DNA of 64,000 nt from Torreya grandis (lineage: Eukaryota; Streptophyta; Pinopsida; Cupressales; Taxaceae), in NCBI GenBank assembly GCA_037957365.1, contig JARHVA010004906.1, forward strand, positions 207,501-271,500. The letters are read 5' to 3'. The notes beneath the pieces are model-generated. The model was given only the letters and a program-made list of their open reading frames with translations. It was not told where the DNA came from and did no database searches. Position numbers and translations under genes: made by a program. Shown piece by piece: positions 37,930 to 48,519 of this stretch. The stretch's first letter is position 1, and every line of letters begins with the position of its first letter.

Positions 37930-39250
37930 AGTGATAATGCTTAAGATGTATCCCATTTACTGGGATATAAAGTTCTTCACCATCCAACTTGGAGAGTTAG
38001 AATGCATTGTGCTACTTGCACTGAGTGATGACGTATGAACCACTCTATATGGCATCAAACTTCATATGATTTCCAAGCTTAGCTCGGTCCACATCCCATT
38101 TCAAGATGATGTCTCCTTTAGAGAAACTTTTTGATGAAGATCTCTTATCAAAGTATTTCTTTGTCTACTGTTGGTGGCTGGTCATAGAAGCCATAGCCTA
38201 GTCCCTTGTCTCTTAAATCTCCATCAACTCACATAGCCTAACCTCCATGTTATTTCCTTCTTCTAACTATAGTTGGTGAACAATGTCCAAGGCTAGCAAC
38301 TCAAGTGAAATAAGAAGCCTAGCTTCCCTTCCATACACGAGCGTGTATGGTGAATTACCAATTACTCTCTTTATAGTGACCCTATCTACCCATAGGGCTA
38401 TTTTCAACTTGGCATGCCAAGTTCTCTAATTATCCTCCATTTTTATTTTGATAATCTTGATCAGATTCTTCTTGGTGGACTCAACCAGCCCATTCCCTTA
38501 TGGGTATTAATTTGATGAAGTGCTAAGATAGATACCATATCTCAACACCCATTCACTTGTTTTAGTTCCCAGAAAAGCTAAAGCAAAATTTTGAGATGAT
38601 AGTATCTGGAACCCCAAACCTTACCACCAAGTCTTCATAAAAATCTAGGACTTCACTTTCGTTAGCCACCTTTAAAGTGATAGCCTCTACCCATCTTGTG
38701 AAGTAGTCTGTGGTAGTTATGACCCACTTGTGTCTAGCACTGGAGGGAGGGTTAATCATCCCTATAAAGTTAAGGCCCCATTACATAAATGGCTACTCTA
38801 CCTGAATAGGCTATAAAGGCATGGTAGCCAGTCATTGCTTCCCATCAAAAAGTGCACACTTCTATCACTTTCATACCCAGGCATGAGTGTCCCTAAATAG
38901 AGTAGGCCAAAAGTAACCAACTCTCATTATTCTCATAGTTGTAGGCCTAGGAGTCAAGTGACCACCAGCAGGCCCATCATGGAACTCAGACAATACCCTG
39001 TTAGCCTGACTTGGGTCTATGCACCTTAAAAGTACTCCTGAGAGATCCCTTCTGAATATCACTCCATCAATTAGGACATAAGGGAGAGATTGGAGTCTGA
39101 AATATCTCCTCTTGGTCCTATCAAGGCCCTATGGGCACTCACCAGTGAGAAGGAAACACCTCAAGTCTAATGTATAATCCTTCATAAAAGCTAGTTCTTC
39201 TATTGTAACTACATCATAAATTAGCAAACTTTCCTTCTTTTTTGGAAATA
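37930..39250 (-). pseudogene. Element B integrase
   Basis: The zinc-binding region at 39,062-38,871 reads GVLLRCIDPSQANRVLSEFH, GGHLTPRPTTMRIMRVGYFW. The core at 38,759-38,562 reads MINPPSSARHKWVITTTDYF, TRWVEAITLKVANESEVLDF and RFGVPDTIIS; the first catalytic Asp (TDYF) is present and the next (SDN) is lost. KGMGWL near 38,490 is the PQGNGLAE position. The C-terminal GPF-type module reads GDIILKWDVDRAKLGNHMKF near 38,100. Multiple stops follow. Its N-terminal linker is cut off from RNase H by the C insertion. Confidence 0.88.
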
Positions 39251-39260
39251 TTGTCATTGA

Positions 39261-40310
39261 TGTTAAAGGTCTAGTATTATTGGTGATAAAGGCCTCATTG
39301 CATTTAATGTAGTTTATCTTGGCTAATATGAGTTAATATTTATTTAATATTAATGAATATATTTTTGGTTGCATATGAGACAAAAGAAGGGCCCATGGAG
39401 AAGTTGAAGAGCCATGTGGTAAAGACAAAAGAAGGATGGGATGCATTTTCCCATGAAGATTCATCTTGGGGAATACCAAGAGTCACCAAGTGAAGACAAA
39501 AGAGTAAGGGTGCAATTTCTCATGAAGGGACACTTTGAAGTATACGAAAAGTCACCAAAGATAAGGACAAAAGTGGGAAGGACGTTTTTGGTCATGAAGG
39601 GTCACCACATGACTTTTCAAAGGCTTGAATATGAAGGGTCATCCAAGATTGGCACCATTTTCCATGAGGATTGAAGGGTCCCAAAGGGGGAAGGCCAAAG
39701 GTCATTTGGAAAGCTATAAATAAAGGCTTGAGAAGCCATTTGTAATAATGGGTTATAAAGGTTGATTTGATATTGTAATATCTAGCTTAGAAGACCAATT
39801 GTGAGAGATGATTTGTATTTTTTATATCTACCTTAGAAGAGCAAAAGTGAGAGACAAGAAGGAGATGTTATATTGATCTATCATTTGTTGAGATAGCAAC
39901 ATTGAGAGATAGGTGTGTGGTATACACAAAGGGTTTGGTGCTCCTGTGGGTTGGTGCTCGGCAAAGGGGTTGGTGCTCCTGTGGGTTGGTGCTCACAAAT
40001 TATTGCTGGGTTGGTGCTTGGCAAAGGGGTTTGAAGCTCCTATGGGTTGGTGTTCATGAATTTTAGCTGGGTTGGTACTTGGCAAAGGGGTATGGTGCTC
40101 CTGTGGGTTTGTTCTCATGAATATACTTGAGATTATTCTCCATGGTTTTTCCCACATTGGGTTTCCATGTTATATCTGGTGTCTCTCTCTATCTTGTTTG
40201 ATGTTTATTGTTTGAGTCTTATTGCATATCTTGAATATTTGATTAAGTGGAATTTGGTTAAAGGAAAGTTTTATAAGATATATGATATAATGATTCACCC
40301 CCCCCCTCTC
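39261..40310 (+). mobile_element. Insertion C: copia-like solo or truncated LTR inside element B
   Basis: Interrupts B exactly between RNase H (ends about 40,309) and the integrase linker (resumes about 39,250). Starts TGTTAAAGGTC and ends near TGATTCA (40,297) followed by a C run and CTCTC. A promoter-like CTATAAATAAAGGCTTG lies near 39,715. I recall ATTCACCCCCCCTCT just before the LTR end of plant copia elements, which supports + orientation. No PBS, gag or pol follows, so it is a solo or truncated LTR. Exact ends and target duplication could not be fixed. Confidence 0.65.
39925..40125. repeat. GGTTGGTGCTC tandem units in insertion C
   Basis: Four diverged units of the form GGCAAAGGGG..GGTGCTCCTGTGGGTTGGTGCTC(A), about 35-60 bases each, downstream of the putative promoter of the LTR. 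Confidence 0.8.
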
Positions 40311-41910
40311 AGTATATCCTGTGCTTAACATCCTTTTGAGGTTTAAATTCTATAGCAAGGTATTCACATAGGCCTCTCCCACTTACTATCTTGGTGATCT
40401 TGATATCCACGTCGTATTCCATTACCTTAGTGATCCACCCTACTCTCTTTTCATTCAGGTCACGGTTGGTCAAGAAATCCTTGATGCTGGGATGTGGAAC
40501 CATGAGGTGAATTCTGTTGTTGGACAACATATGCCTAAATTTCTTTAGACTCTATATGACTGCAAGGACTTGCTTCTCCACATATGTATACCTAACCTCA
40601 AAACCCTCTAGGCCTTAGCTAAAAAATGCAAGTGGTTGTTCAAGGTCATCACTATTCACTTGGGTAAGCATGGAGGAGATTACCTCTTCATTTCTAAAGG
40701 TGTAGAGGTTGAAATCCTTGGTGAAGTTAGGGTTGATCAAGGTAGGAGCCTAGGCTATATCCTGATTGATCTCTTCAAAGCTATCCTTCCTTTGTGCTAT
40801 CCATGCAAACTTCTCATCTTTCTTCAGCATAGAGGTCAATGGCTTGACTATCTCTGCAAAATTTAGAATAAACCTCAGGATGAAATTTATTTTTCTAAAG
40901 AAGCTCTATAGGCCCTTCTTGTGTTTAGGCAAGGATAGCTCCAAGATGGAGTGAACTCTCTCTGTGTCAATGGTCAAGCCTTCCTTGGAAACAACATGGC
41001 CAAGGAGTTTACCCTTATGGATAGTGAACATGCATTTCTTCAGGTTGAGAGAGATATTGAACTCTCTACACCTCTCAAAGATTTGTCTGAGGTGTTTCAT
41101 GTATTGGCCCACCTTCATAGAGAATCTATCACATCATCAAGATACACCAGCACAGTGTTGTTTATCAAGCCTCGATAGGCCATGTCCATGGCTCGCTAAA
41201 AGGTAGCACCAGCATTAGACAGTTTAAATGGAATTTTCCTATAATTAAACATCCCCCACTTGGTAGTGAAGGTTGTCTTGTACTAGTCATAGTCTTGCAC
41301 CAAAATTGGATTATATCTTGAATACCCATCTAAGAGGGAGAAACACTCATTACCTATCACCATTTGAAGGATCTACTCCATGCTTGGGAGAGGATAATGG
41401 TCTTTCAAAGAGACTCTATTGAGGTCTCTGAAATCTATGCATAGTCTAATCTCCCCATTATTTTTTCATACAGGAACAAGATTAGCTAGCCAAGAGGAGT
41501 GTTTGATGGGAAATATTATCCTGGACTCAATCAACTTGGTGAGTTCCTTTCGCATGAGAGGTTCAATCTTTAGGTTGATGAGCCTCTACTTTTGCTTGAC
41601 CAGCTTGGTGCCTTCCTCCAGTTCAATGGTATTTTAGGCCAAACTCAGGTCAAAACCCTTCAAATCACTATATTCCCAAGTGAAGACATCAACAAACTCT
41701 TGGCACAAAAAGGTGAAAGCCTACCTTTCATAGTCCATGCACACTTTCCCAAGTGCAAGCAGCTTATCTTTGAATATTTCAACCTTTTCATAGTTCTCCT
41801 CCTTAGTTTTGATGCTTTCCTTATCATTTTTCAATTGGTCATCTTCATTTAAGATACTCTCGAGAGTGACCAAGCCTTTGGGAAGTTTATTGTTCTTCAA
41901 CTGAACAATT
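40309..41910 (-). pseudogene. Element B reverse transcriptase and RNase H
   Basis: RT/RNase H makes element DNA. On the - strand: KNNKLPKGLVTLESI (about 41,895), FTWEYSDLKGFDLS (about 41,690), RLINLKIEPLMRKELTKLIE, EIRLCIDFRDLNRVSLKDHY, PFKLSNAGATF, then VYLDDVI with the catalytic YxDD (near 41,145), then LKKCMFTIHKGKLLGHVVS (41,040). RNase H continues to 40,309 (KDFNLYTF, QPLAFFS, VGWITKVMEYDVDIKITKIV). The few stops are largely TAG at Gln. The text closely follows a gypsy family I recognise from seed plants. Confidence 0.9.
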
Positions 41911-42079
41911 TGGCTACCATATTTCTGTTGTAGCTTAGCCTAATTTTTAGCAGCAAACTCAACTTCTTCTTGCAAGAAGAGTGTTATTTGTTGGTTGCTA
42001 TCAAACACCTATTAGTTAGTTATGTTTTTAGGAACATAAGGCTGAATTACTACCTTTAAGTGGTGTGAACTGCAGTCTC

Positions 42080-42560
42080 AACCTATTTCCCTAGGGATAT
42101 CAAACTAGGCACTAATTGTTGCAAGCCTATCTGCTTGCTTGTTATGCTCTCTAGGAATGGAGGTAATATTGAAAGCAAGGAAATTCTCCACTAAGTCCCA
42201 TACCCTGTGTTTATAGGACTTAAACAAAAAATTATTTGTTATATTTTAGCTCCTTACCTAATTCACAATCAGCTCACTATCACCAAAAACTTGCAACTCT
42301 TTGATTCCTCTTTTCCTTACCCACTTCAAACCATGGATGAGGGATTCATACTATACAACATTTCTTGTGCAAGAAAATTGAAACCTGAAAGATGAAAAGT
42401 ATTTCTCCTTTGAAGGAGAAACTAGCACCACTCCAACACCAGCTCCCAACTTACTTCTTGAGCCATTAAAGAACAACTGCCATAAACATAAGCTTTCTTG
42501 GCTTGCTTTCATCAGATTCAGTATAAAAGTACCCTCTTCATGCATGTAATAAATCCCAAG
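42080..42560 (-). pseudogene. Element B archaeal-type RNase H between protease and RT
   Basis: Reads WQLFFNGSRSKLGAGVGVVL, FRFQFSCTRNVV, YESLIHGLKWVRKRGIKELQ, VFGDSELIVN and RVWDLVENFLAFNITSIPRE, then NKQADRLATI. This is a full RNase H fold: the first Asp is Asn (FFNGS), and Glu (YES), Asp (GDSE) and Asp (QAD) remain. It sits upstream of RT in the polyprotein order, unlike in element A, where it follows RT/RNase H. Two or three stops interrupt it. Confidence 0.85.
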
Positions 42561-42799
42561 GCCTACCTCTTCTATGAATTTTTAAGGATCATGCTCAAAG
42601 TTGTCACTTCCCCATTCGTCTAAGAGTAGGTCAGCAAATCCTTCAAGGGCAGATGATGGAGATTGATCTACTAGGAATTCTTCCTGATCAATAATGGCAT
42701 AGCTAACATTTTCCACCTATGATCTGTGTGGAGTGGCTCTAATTCAATCTTAACCTTAGTCCCATACTTGGTTCTAAAAACTAGATAAGACCAGTTTGT

Positions 42800-43110
42800 T
42801 GCTAGGTAGCCACCTATCTTGGATGTGAAATCCTTGGATAAGCAAATAGCAAAGGAGGGACATCTGCCACTACCACATCATGGGGAACTGAGAAGGTCAG
42901 GCAGGTGTGTAGTGTCAAGATTAAACCTTTCACCACCCAAAGCATCTTTTTTGGTGTTCCATCTAGCTGTATGACTCCCTTAGTCATTTCTTCATATTTT
43001 AGCCCCAGCTTATCAGCTATACATTTGGGCATTACTAAGGTGTTTGCTCCACTATCAATGATGCAATTGTGCACCAAGAAATCTCCTATGACCAAGGATA
43101 AATAAAAAGG
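42800..43110 (-). pseudogene. Element B aspartic protease
   Basis: An open 93-codon stretch reads GDFLVHNCIIDSGANTLVMP, then IADKLGLKYEEMTKGVIQLD and TFSVPHDVVVADVPPLLFAY. IDSGA is the retropepsin active site. The protease matures the polyprotein. It follows gag and precedes the RNase H-like domain. The full frame is interrupted only at its ends. Confidence 0.85.
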
Positions 43111-43249
43111 GGGAACCTTTTCCTCTTTCTTAACCTAGATTGATGTGGAATGTTATCCATTTATCATCAGGACATTATCAGTTTTTATTGGGATAGCTTG
43201 TTCATTCAGCTCATGCAATTATTTTTGTAGCATGTCCTTTTATCCTAGT

Positions 43250-44703
43250 ATTAACAATGAATCCCATAAGGAGATGTTCATGTGCAGCTTCTTCATTTGG
43301 TCTACCATGTTGACTCAAGGGTTACCTTATTTCAAATTTTCTTTGGGATTACTTACAACATGAGGCACAGGCCGAGGAGCTGAAGGTGTGATTGGAGGTC
43401 TAAAGTTTGGAACCTTCTATTTTACATGTGATGAAGAAGATGGTGTTGACATTAGAGCATCTATTTGAGCCTCTTCTATTGCTCTCCTTTTGGACCTTGT
43501 GTTGGCTAAGACAAAGTCACCCTGATTGTCTACACCACCCACATAGTTGACTACATAGAACTCACCTTCTAGGTGCTTCATGAGAGTAGAATCAGGCTGA
43601 GTCTAACTGTTTCCCATGCCAAGTTGCACTGGAGCCTCAAAGCTTGGGAATTGGGTGGCTACCTGATTGTCTTATCCATTTGTGTAGTGACTCAACATTT
43701 CATTCGTATAAATAGATTGATCTTGACCATATTGCATGGTTGAGCAACTGGGTTGTTCTTGTACCAAATTGTTTTGAGCGGGCGCTAGAGCCTTGGATGA
43801 TGAAGGGGTGCCTGGATTATAGCCTTGAAAAGTTCCGGCCTATGCAAATTGACCCTACCCTTGGTTGTAATTATGGAAAGGGGGTCTATTTTCTTACCCA
43901 TACTATTGATATCCTTGATTTATTTAATTGCCTTGAGCTTTCTACCTTTTAAGAGCTACTAGTTCATTTGTTACGCTTTGTAATAGGGTTTTGACTTCAT
44001 GGAGGTCATGGGATGAAGTAGTAGTTGGATTCTCTATGCTAGGTAGAAGAGCCAATGTGGGTGTAGTGGTCTGGATTGGAGGTAATAATTCAAGAAAAAG
44101 AATCATATGAGGCCTAGGGGATATCTTTCCATCCTACACCAGGCAATTCTCAGCCACTATAGCTATGTCATAGGTGGCAGGCAGCACATGTCCTCCCATG
44201 GACTATATCATAACAGCAATGTCACTATTTAACGCTTTCAAATAATAGAGGAAAGCATAACTTAGATTCAACCTTACTAGAATGAGGATTATATCCCATG
44301 TCTTTTGAAATTGAGTGTTGAAATCTTGCATGAACTCATGTGGAGCTTTTTTCATAGTGGTCAGTTGCTCGACAAGTGAGAGGTGGTCACTATTCTCCCC
44401 AAATTGGTTCATTAAAAGGGTGCCCAATTCATTCTAGGAATTGATTGAATTCATGGGCAGAGTACCATATGAGTCTAGAACCTTGCCTTTGAAAGACAAT
44501 GCCAATAATATGATTGCAATGTTTTCCTCAGTGACATTGTGAATATTGCAGAGGTTAGCAATATTTCTAAAATGTTCGATAGCAGTAATGGGCCTTTCTC
44601 AATTAAAAGGAGGCACACTTTTAAGGACTACCCCTAGAATTGGGTCATAATGCTAGAGATTCAAAGGACTCTGACCATGAAAGGCCACTAAAGTTAAAGC
44701 CAT
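43250..44703 (-). pseudogene. Element B gag
   Basis: Start ATG at 44,703 gives MALTLVAFHGQSPLNL. The core gag domain reads ERPITAIEHFRNIANLCNIH, then LLMNQFGENSDHLSLVEQLT, HEFMQDFNTQFQKTWDII and YLKALNSDIAVMI (44,427-44,203). A Gln/Asn/Pro-rich tail follows, then MKKLHMNISLWDSLLIL near 43,290, just before protease. I see no clear CCHC knuckle. Stops are mostly TAG at Gln positions in the Q-rich tail. Confidence 0.85.
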
Positions 44704-45016
44704 GGCTATGACAGGTTTCAACTGGGGTCTTCTTGTGTGGGTGTATCTTATAACAGGTCTGGGAAAGTGATTTGTTGAATAAGGATGGGTTTTTTCAAAC
44801 CTCAGCCACTTTTCTAAGTTCAAAGGCAATTAAATGAATTCAAAAGGGACACCCTTAATAGTAGATCATGTGGTGACTTTAGGCATAGGAGGTCAGACTG
44901 GTCTTTGATCAGAAACTGATGTTCTTACTAGTGGAGTCAATAGAGGATGAAAATGGTTGATTTTGTTGTAATAGGACTAGCATCAATCCTAGAACTTTAT
45001 TGAGTGTTATAACTTA

Positions 45017-45034
45017 GTCCCACCGGGTGTGCCA
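45017..45034 (-). other. Element B primer-binding-site-like sequence
   Basis: On the - strand, after the LTR end ..GTGTCA and a T run, comes TGGCACACCCGGTGGGAC. Its position and TGGC start mark it as the PBS; the tRNA is not identified with confidence. Confidence 0.65.
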
Positions 45035-45043
45035 AAAAAAAAT

Positions 45044-47455
45044 TGACACAGTGGATTGCACCCTTGATAGGAAGCTGGGCTCTTGTCTTCCACGCATCAT
45101 AATAGAAACTCCCCTCTTGCATGTGGGTCTGGAAGAATTGGGGGGAGAGTCTCTAGATAAGGGATAGCTCCCTTTGATGTATCTCTGTGGTCTTGGATTT
45201 CCTACTAATAACAAATAAATGAAAAAGGGTGGGTTGAAAAGGGAGAAGGATATTGAAAACATAACCTAAACTAAATGGTGATACACCAAAAAATGATTGA
45301 CCTACTTAGCTTGAGCCTACACATTCCTTCAAGAACAAGCTAGCATACACTTCATTTGATATGGAAAACTCTTCTGTATTAGTGATTCAGGGGTCCATAG
45401 AGATATAGGGAGGAAGAACTACTAGAGGTGTTCTAAGACACTCTATGGTAGCCTATTTGCATACGCCTATACTCTGATATAGACACTTCTGGCAGACCTA
45501 TAGAAAAAGAAACTTCAAAATGCACTAGACATGCTAGAATCATTCTGTGAAAGCATAAAATAAAATGACTTAACATAAAATAAAAATATAGACATATGCA
45601 TGAGTACAAATTCAAATGGAGGTAAAAAATTCTATGTCTTGATTCAAGGTAAAATCCAACAGAGCTCTACCTTACAAGCTGAGAGATCTTTTTCTCAGAA
45701 TGAGAATTTTTGAATATATAGAGGAAGAAAGAGGCCTTTTGGCACCATTTTACAAATGGTCCATGTGCATTCTAAGCATTGGGAAGAGGAAGTTGCTTGA
45801 TAGATAATGCTTTGTCAGCTAATATTTTAATTTTAGGCATTTAAGATATATTAAACCTCATATGTGAATTTATGGGCTGCACCATTTGTCTACAAACAAG
45901 ACCACTCCTTCAAGGCATTCACGTGGTTTGTCTGCTCATCAATACAAAATGAAGAAAAATGGGTCGCACCATTCACTATTCACACCTCTTGATGACCAAT
46001 TGGCAGATACTGTGTCAACTTCTGGAGTAACTCCTTGAGTTGACACCTTCCTTTGCCACTTGGACTATTTTATTCATTTCTACACTTGGCTCTTTTTCCT
46101 CTTCCTGGCTTTGTCTTTTATGGCTCTTTCATCCTTAAGATTCTATCTTCTACTAATTCTTTAGCTCTTTGGACCCCCTCCTCGATGATTTCTTCCTTCT
46201 GGATTTGAGCCTTTAAATTCCTTTGGGTTTGCACCTTTTATTTAAAGATCAACAACTATTTCATTGCCATAAGGTTGATATTCGGTGCGCCCGTTGCCAT
46301 TTGGTCAATTCCTTCAGCCTTTTCTTTGATCCCTTTGCAAGTGTTCCCTACCCTCTACAAGGGCACTTATCCTTTGGACTTTTGGATACTCCCTTGAACC
46401 TTTTGACTGAACCAACAATTGGTTAAATGGTTCAATAGTTTAATGGTTCAATACTGTGTTTTCCTCATTCATTTGACCACTTAAACCAACCGCTTTAAAC
46501 CAACTGATTAAACCCTTTGATTGAACTGAATGATTAAACCATGCACTTGAACCAACTGCTTAAACCAATCATTTGAACCAACAATGGTTCAGTGTTTCAA
46601 TGGTTCAATAATTCAATATTTCTAAGTTTAAAGCGATTAAACCAAGCGCTTGAACTAAACTGTTGAACCATGCCCTTGAACCAACCACTTGAACCAGCAA
46701 TGGTTCAACTATTTAATGGTTTAATGATTTAATATTTCCAATTTCAAAGTGATTGAACCAAATTGTTGAACCAAGCCTTTGAACCAAGCTGTTGAACCAA
46801 ACCTTTGAACCAAGCCGCTTGAACCAAACCTTTAAACCAAGCATTTGAACCAAAGCATTGAACCTTGCTGATGAACCAATCCTTTGAACCAAAGCATTGA
46901 ACTAAACTTTTAAACCAAGCTGCTTGAACTAAACCATTGAACCAAGCTACTTGAACCAAAACTTTGAACTAAGCCTTTGAACAAAAGTGTTGAATCTTGT
47001 TGATGAACCAAACCTTTGAACCAAAGCATTAAACCAAACCTTTGAACCAAGCCACTTGAACCAAAACTTTGAACTAAGTCTTTGAAGCAAAGCATTAAAC
47101 CAAACCTTTCAACTCAGTTTCTTGAACCAGAACTTTGAATTAAGCCTTTGAACCAAAGTGTTGAACCTTGTCGATGAACCAAGCCGATAAACCTTGCCGA
47201 TGAACTAAGCTGATGAACCTAAGCATTGAACCAAACCTTTGAACCTAAGCGATGAACCAAACCTTTGAAACAAGAATGGTTCAAAGTTCAAGTTCAAATT
47301 TATTGGAAAGCTCATGGCATTGGACCCCAACGTCAAACCATTGAACTGGTTCTTCCTTTTGCTGAAAGACTTGTGAAAAAAATCAAATTTGAAACTGGCT
47401 CAGAACGGCAAGGGAAGGAGACCGATTTTGGCCTGCATGACCAAAATGGTTAACA
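45044..47455 (-). repeat. Element B 5' LTR
   Basis: 2,412 bp, matching 35,281-37,673. Same architecture, with a GAACCAA array at about 46,390-47,280. ORFs at 46,744-47,095 on the - strand are array artefacts. Confidence 0.93.
46390..47280. repeat. GAACCAA minisatellite in B 5' LTR
   Basis: Same unit as in the 3' LTR, with a different order and number of unit variants, so the arrays have rearranged since insertion. Confidence 0.9.
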
Positions 47456-47700
47456 ACTAAGTGATGACCATGGTAATAGAAGTGTTTCCCATGAGTTTGG
47501 AAGGCAATCCATAAGGTGGGTCCATAGGTGGAACAAAAGTAGGGCTATGGTAATGCATAATGTTAAGGTAGTGTTGAAGGGCCATAGGGTTGTTATCTAA
47601 GAAGGTGGAAAAGTCTAGATCTCCTTAGGGAACCTCTCAAGGAAAAGGAGGAATTATTAAAGGGTGAGGAGAGTCTACTGATTCAAAGACATAGTATATA
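47456..47700 (-). pseudogene. Element A gag, N-terminal part
   Basis: On the - strand: DLDFSTFLDNNPMALQHYLN, IMHYHSPTFVPPMDPPYGLP and SKLMGNTSITMVIT, running straight into the B 5' LTR. The frame continues at 35,280 on the other side of B. Two stops lie upstream (P*EVP*GD). Confidence 0.65.
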
Positions 47701-48490
47701 GATGAGGAGGTAGAAGAGGCTAGTTGGCTTGGTGATGGGTTTTGTTCTAATAGATTCTTTTGATGCTAGTGAGTTAGAACCATCCAAGGTAAGGGGGAGA
47801 GAATACACAAATAATCTCACCACTCAAATAGAGAGAAGATAAGAAATGATCAAGAAAATAAATCACACTCTAAACATTATGTTAATTCCTAAAGGTTCTT
47901 TTTAGTCTCTCTTTTGGCATATGCCTTAAGATTCTAATAAATTATGTGATAGAAGTTTGGCTTGTAGAACAGGTACTAGAGAGAAAATCTATAAATGGTT
48001 TCAAGATGTTTAGGTGCTCAAAAGGAATCTATATTGGAAATCAATATATGGCTTGGTATTGTGGCCTACCCCCTCACTTCACACACCGCAATGATAAGGG
48101 TGTTGGGTGCTTAACCAATATATATTGATTTTCAGATTTTCTACTCAACTAGAGAGCTGACTTGGTTCTCCCCTTGGTAATGACCTCTAATCAGGATCAC
48201 CAGAAAAGGGGAAGGTGACTACTAGGTGATGAAATCATAGTTAGGCCTTGTCTTAAGTTTTTTTGATGTGTAATTTATGAAGGTAGTTTGGTTTAGTGTG
48301 TGAAACAAAAGGTGATGTTACAATAAAATTACTTTGCTTTAAGTTAAACTATGTGAGCTAAACTTGTAATCAATTGATGTATGCACTTAATTTTAAGCCC
48401 AAAAGAAACCTTTGATTTCATTTATGAGCATTTAATAGAGAGAGAAAATATATAGATGCAGACAAAATAAACCCAAGTAAAGACACAAGG
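47701..48490. other. Element A 5' leader
   Basis: Between the primer-binding site and gag. No upstream extra ORF of the Ogre type is recognisable in these 0.8 kb. Confidence 0.5.
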
Positions 48491-48508
48491 GTCTAATTGG
48501 GAATGCCA
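48491..48508 (-). other. Element A primer-binding-site-like sequence
   Basis: On the - strand, after the LTR and a T run, TGGCATTCCCAATTAGAC. It shares the T-run-TGGC layout with element B. tRNA partner unknown. Confidence 0.5.
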
Positions 48509-48519
48509 AAAAAAATTAG

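Larger units (their letters stand above)
35281..47455 (-). mobile_element. Element B: Ty3/gypsy retrotransposon inserted in gag of element A
   Basis: Bounded by 2.4-kb direct repeats 35,281-37,673 and 45,044-47,455 that start TGATGCAG/TGACACAG and end GGTTAACA on the + strand. Gag text of element A reads on both flanks (GNTSITMVIT at 47,470 on one side, TLTISCPRFLS at 35,275 on the other), so the insertion is intragenic. Domain order is gag, protease, archaeal-type RNase H, RT, RNase H, integrase. A clean 5-bp target duplication is not visible. B is younger than A and older than the C insertion it carries. Confidence 0.9.
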
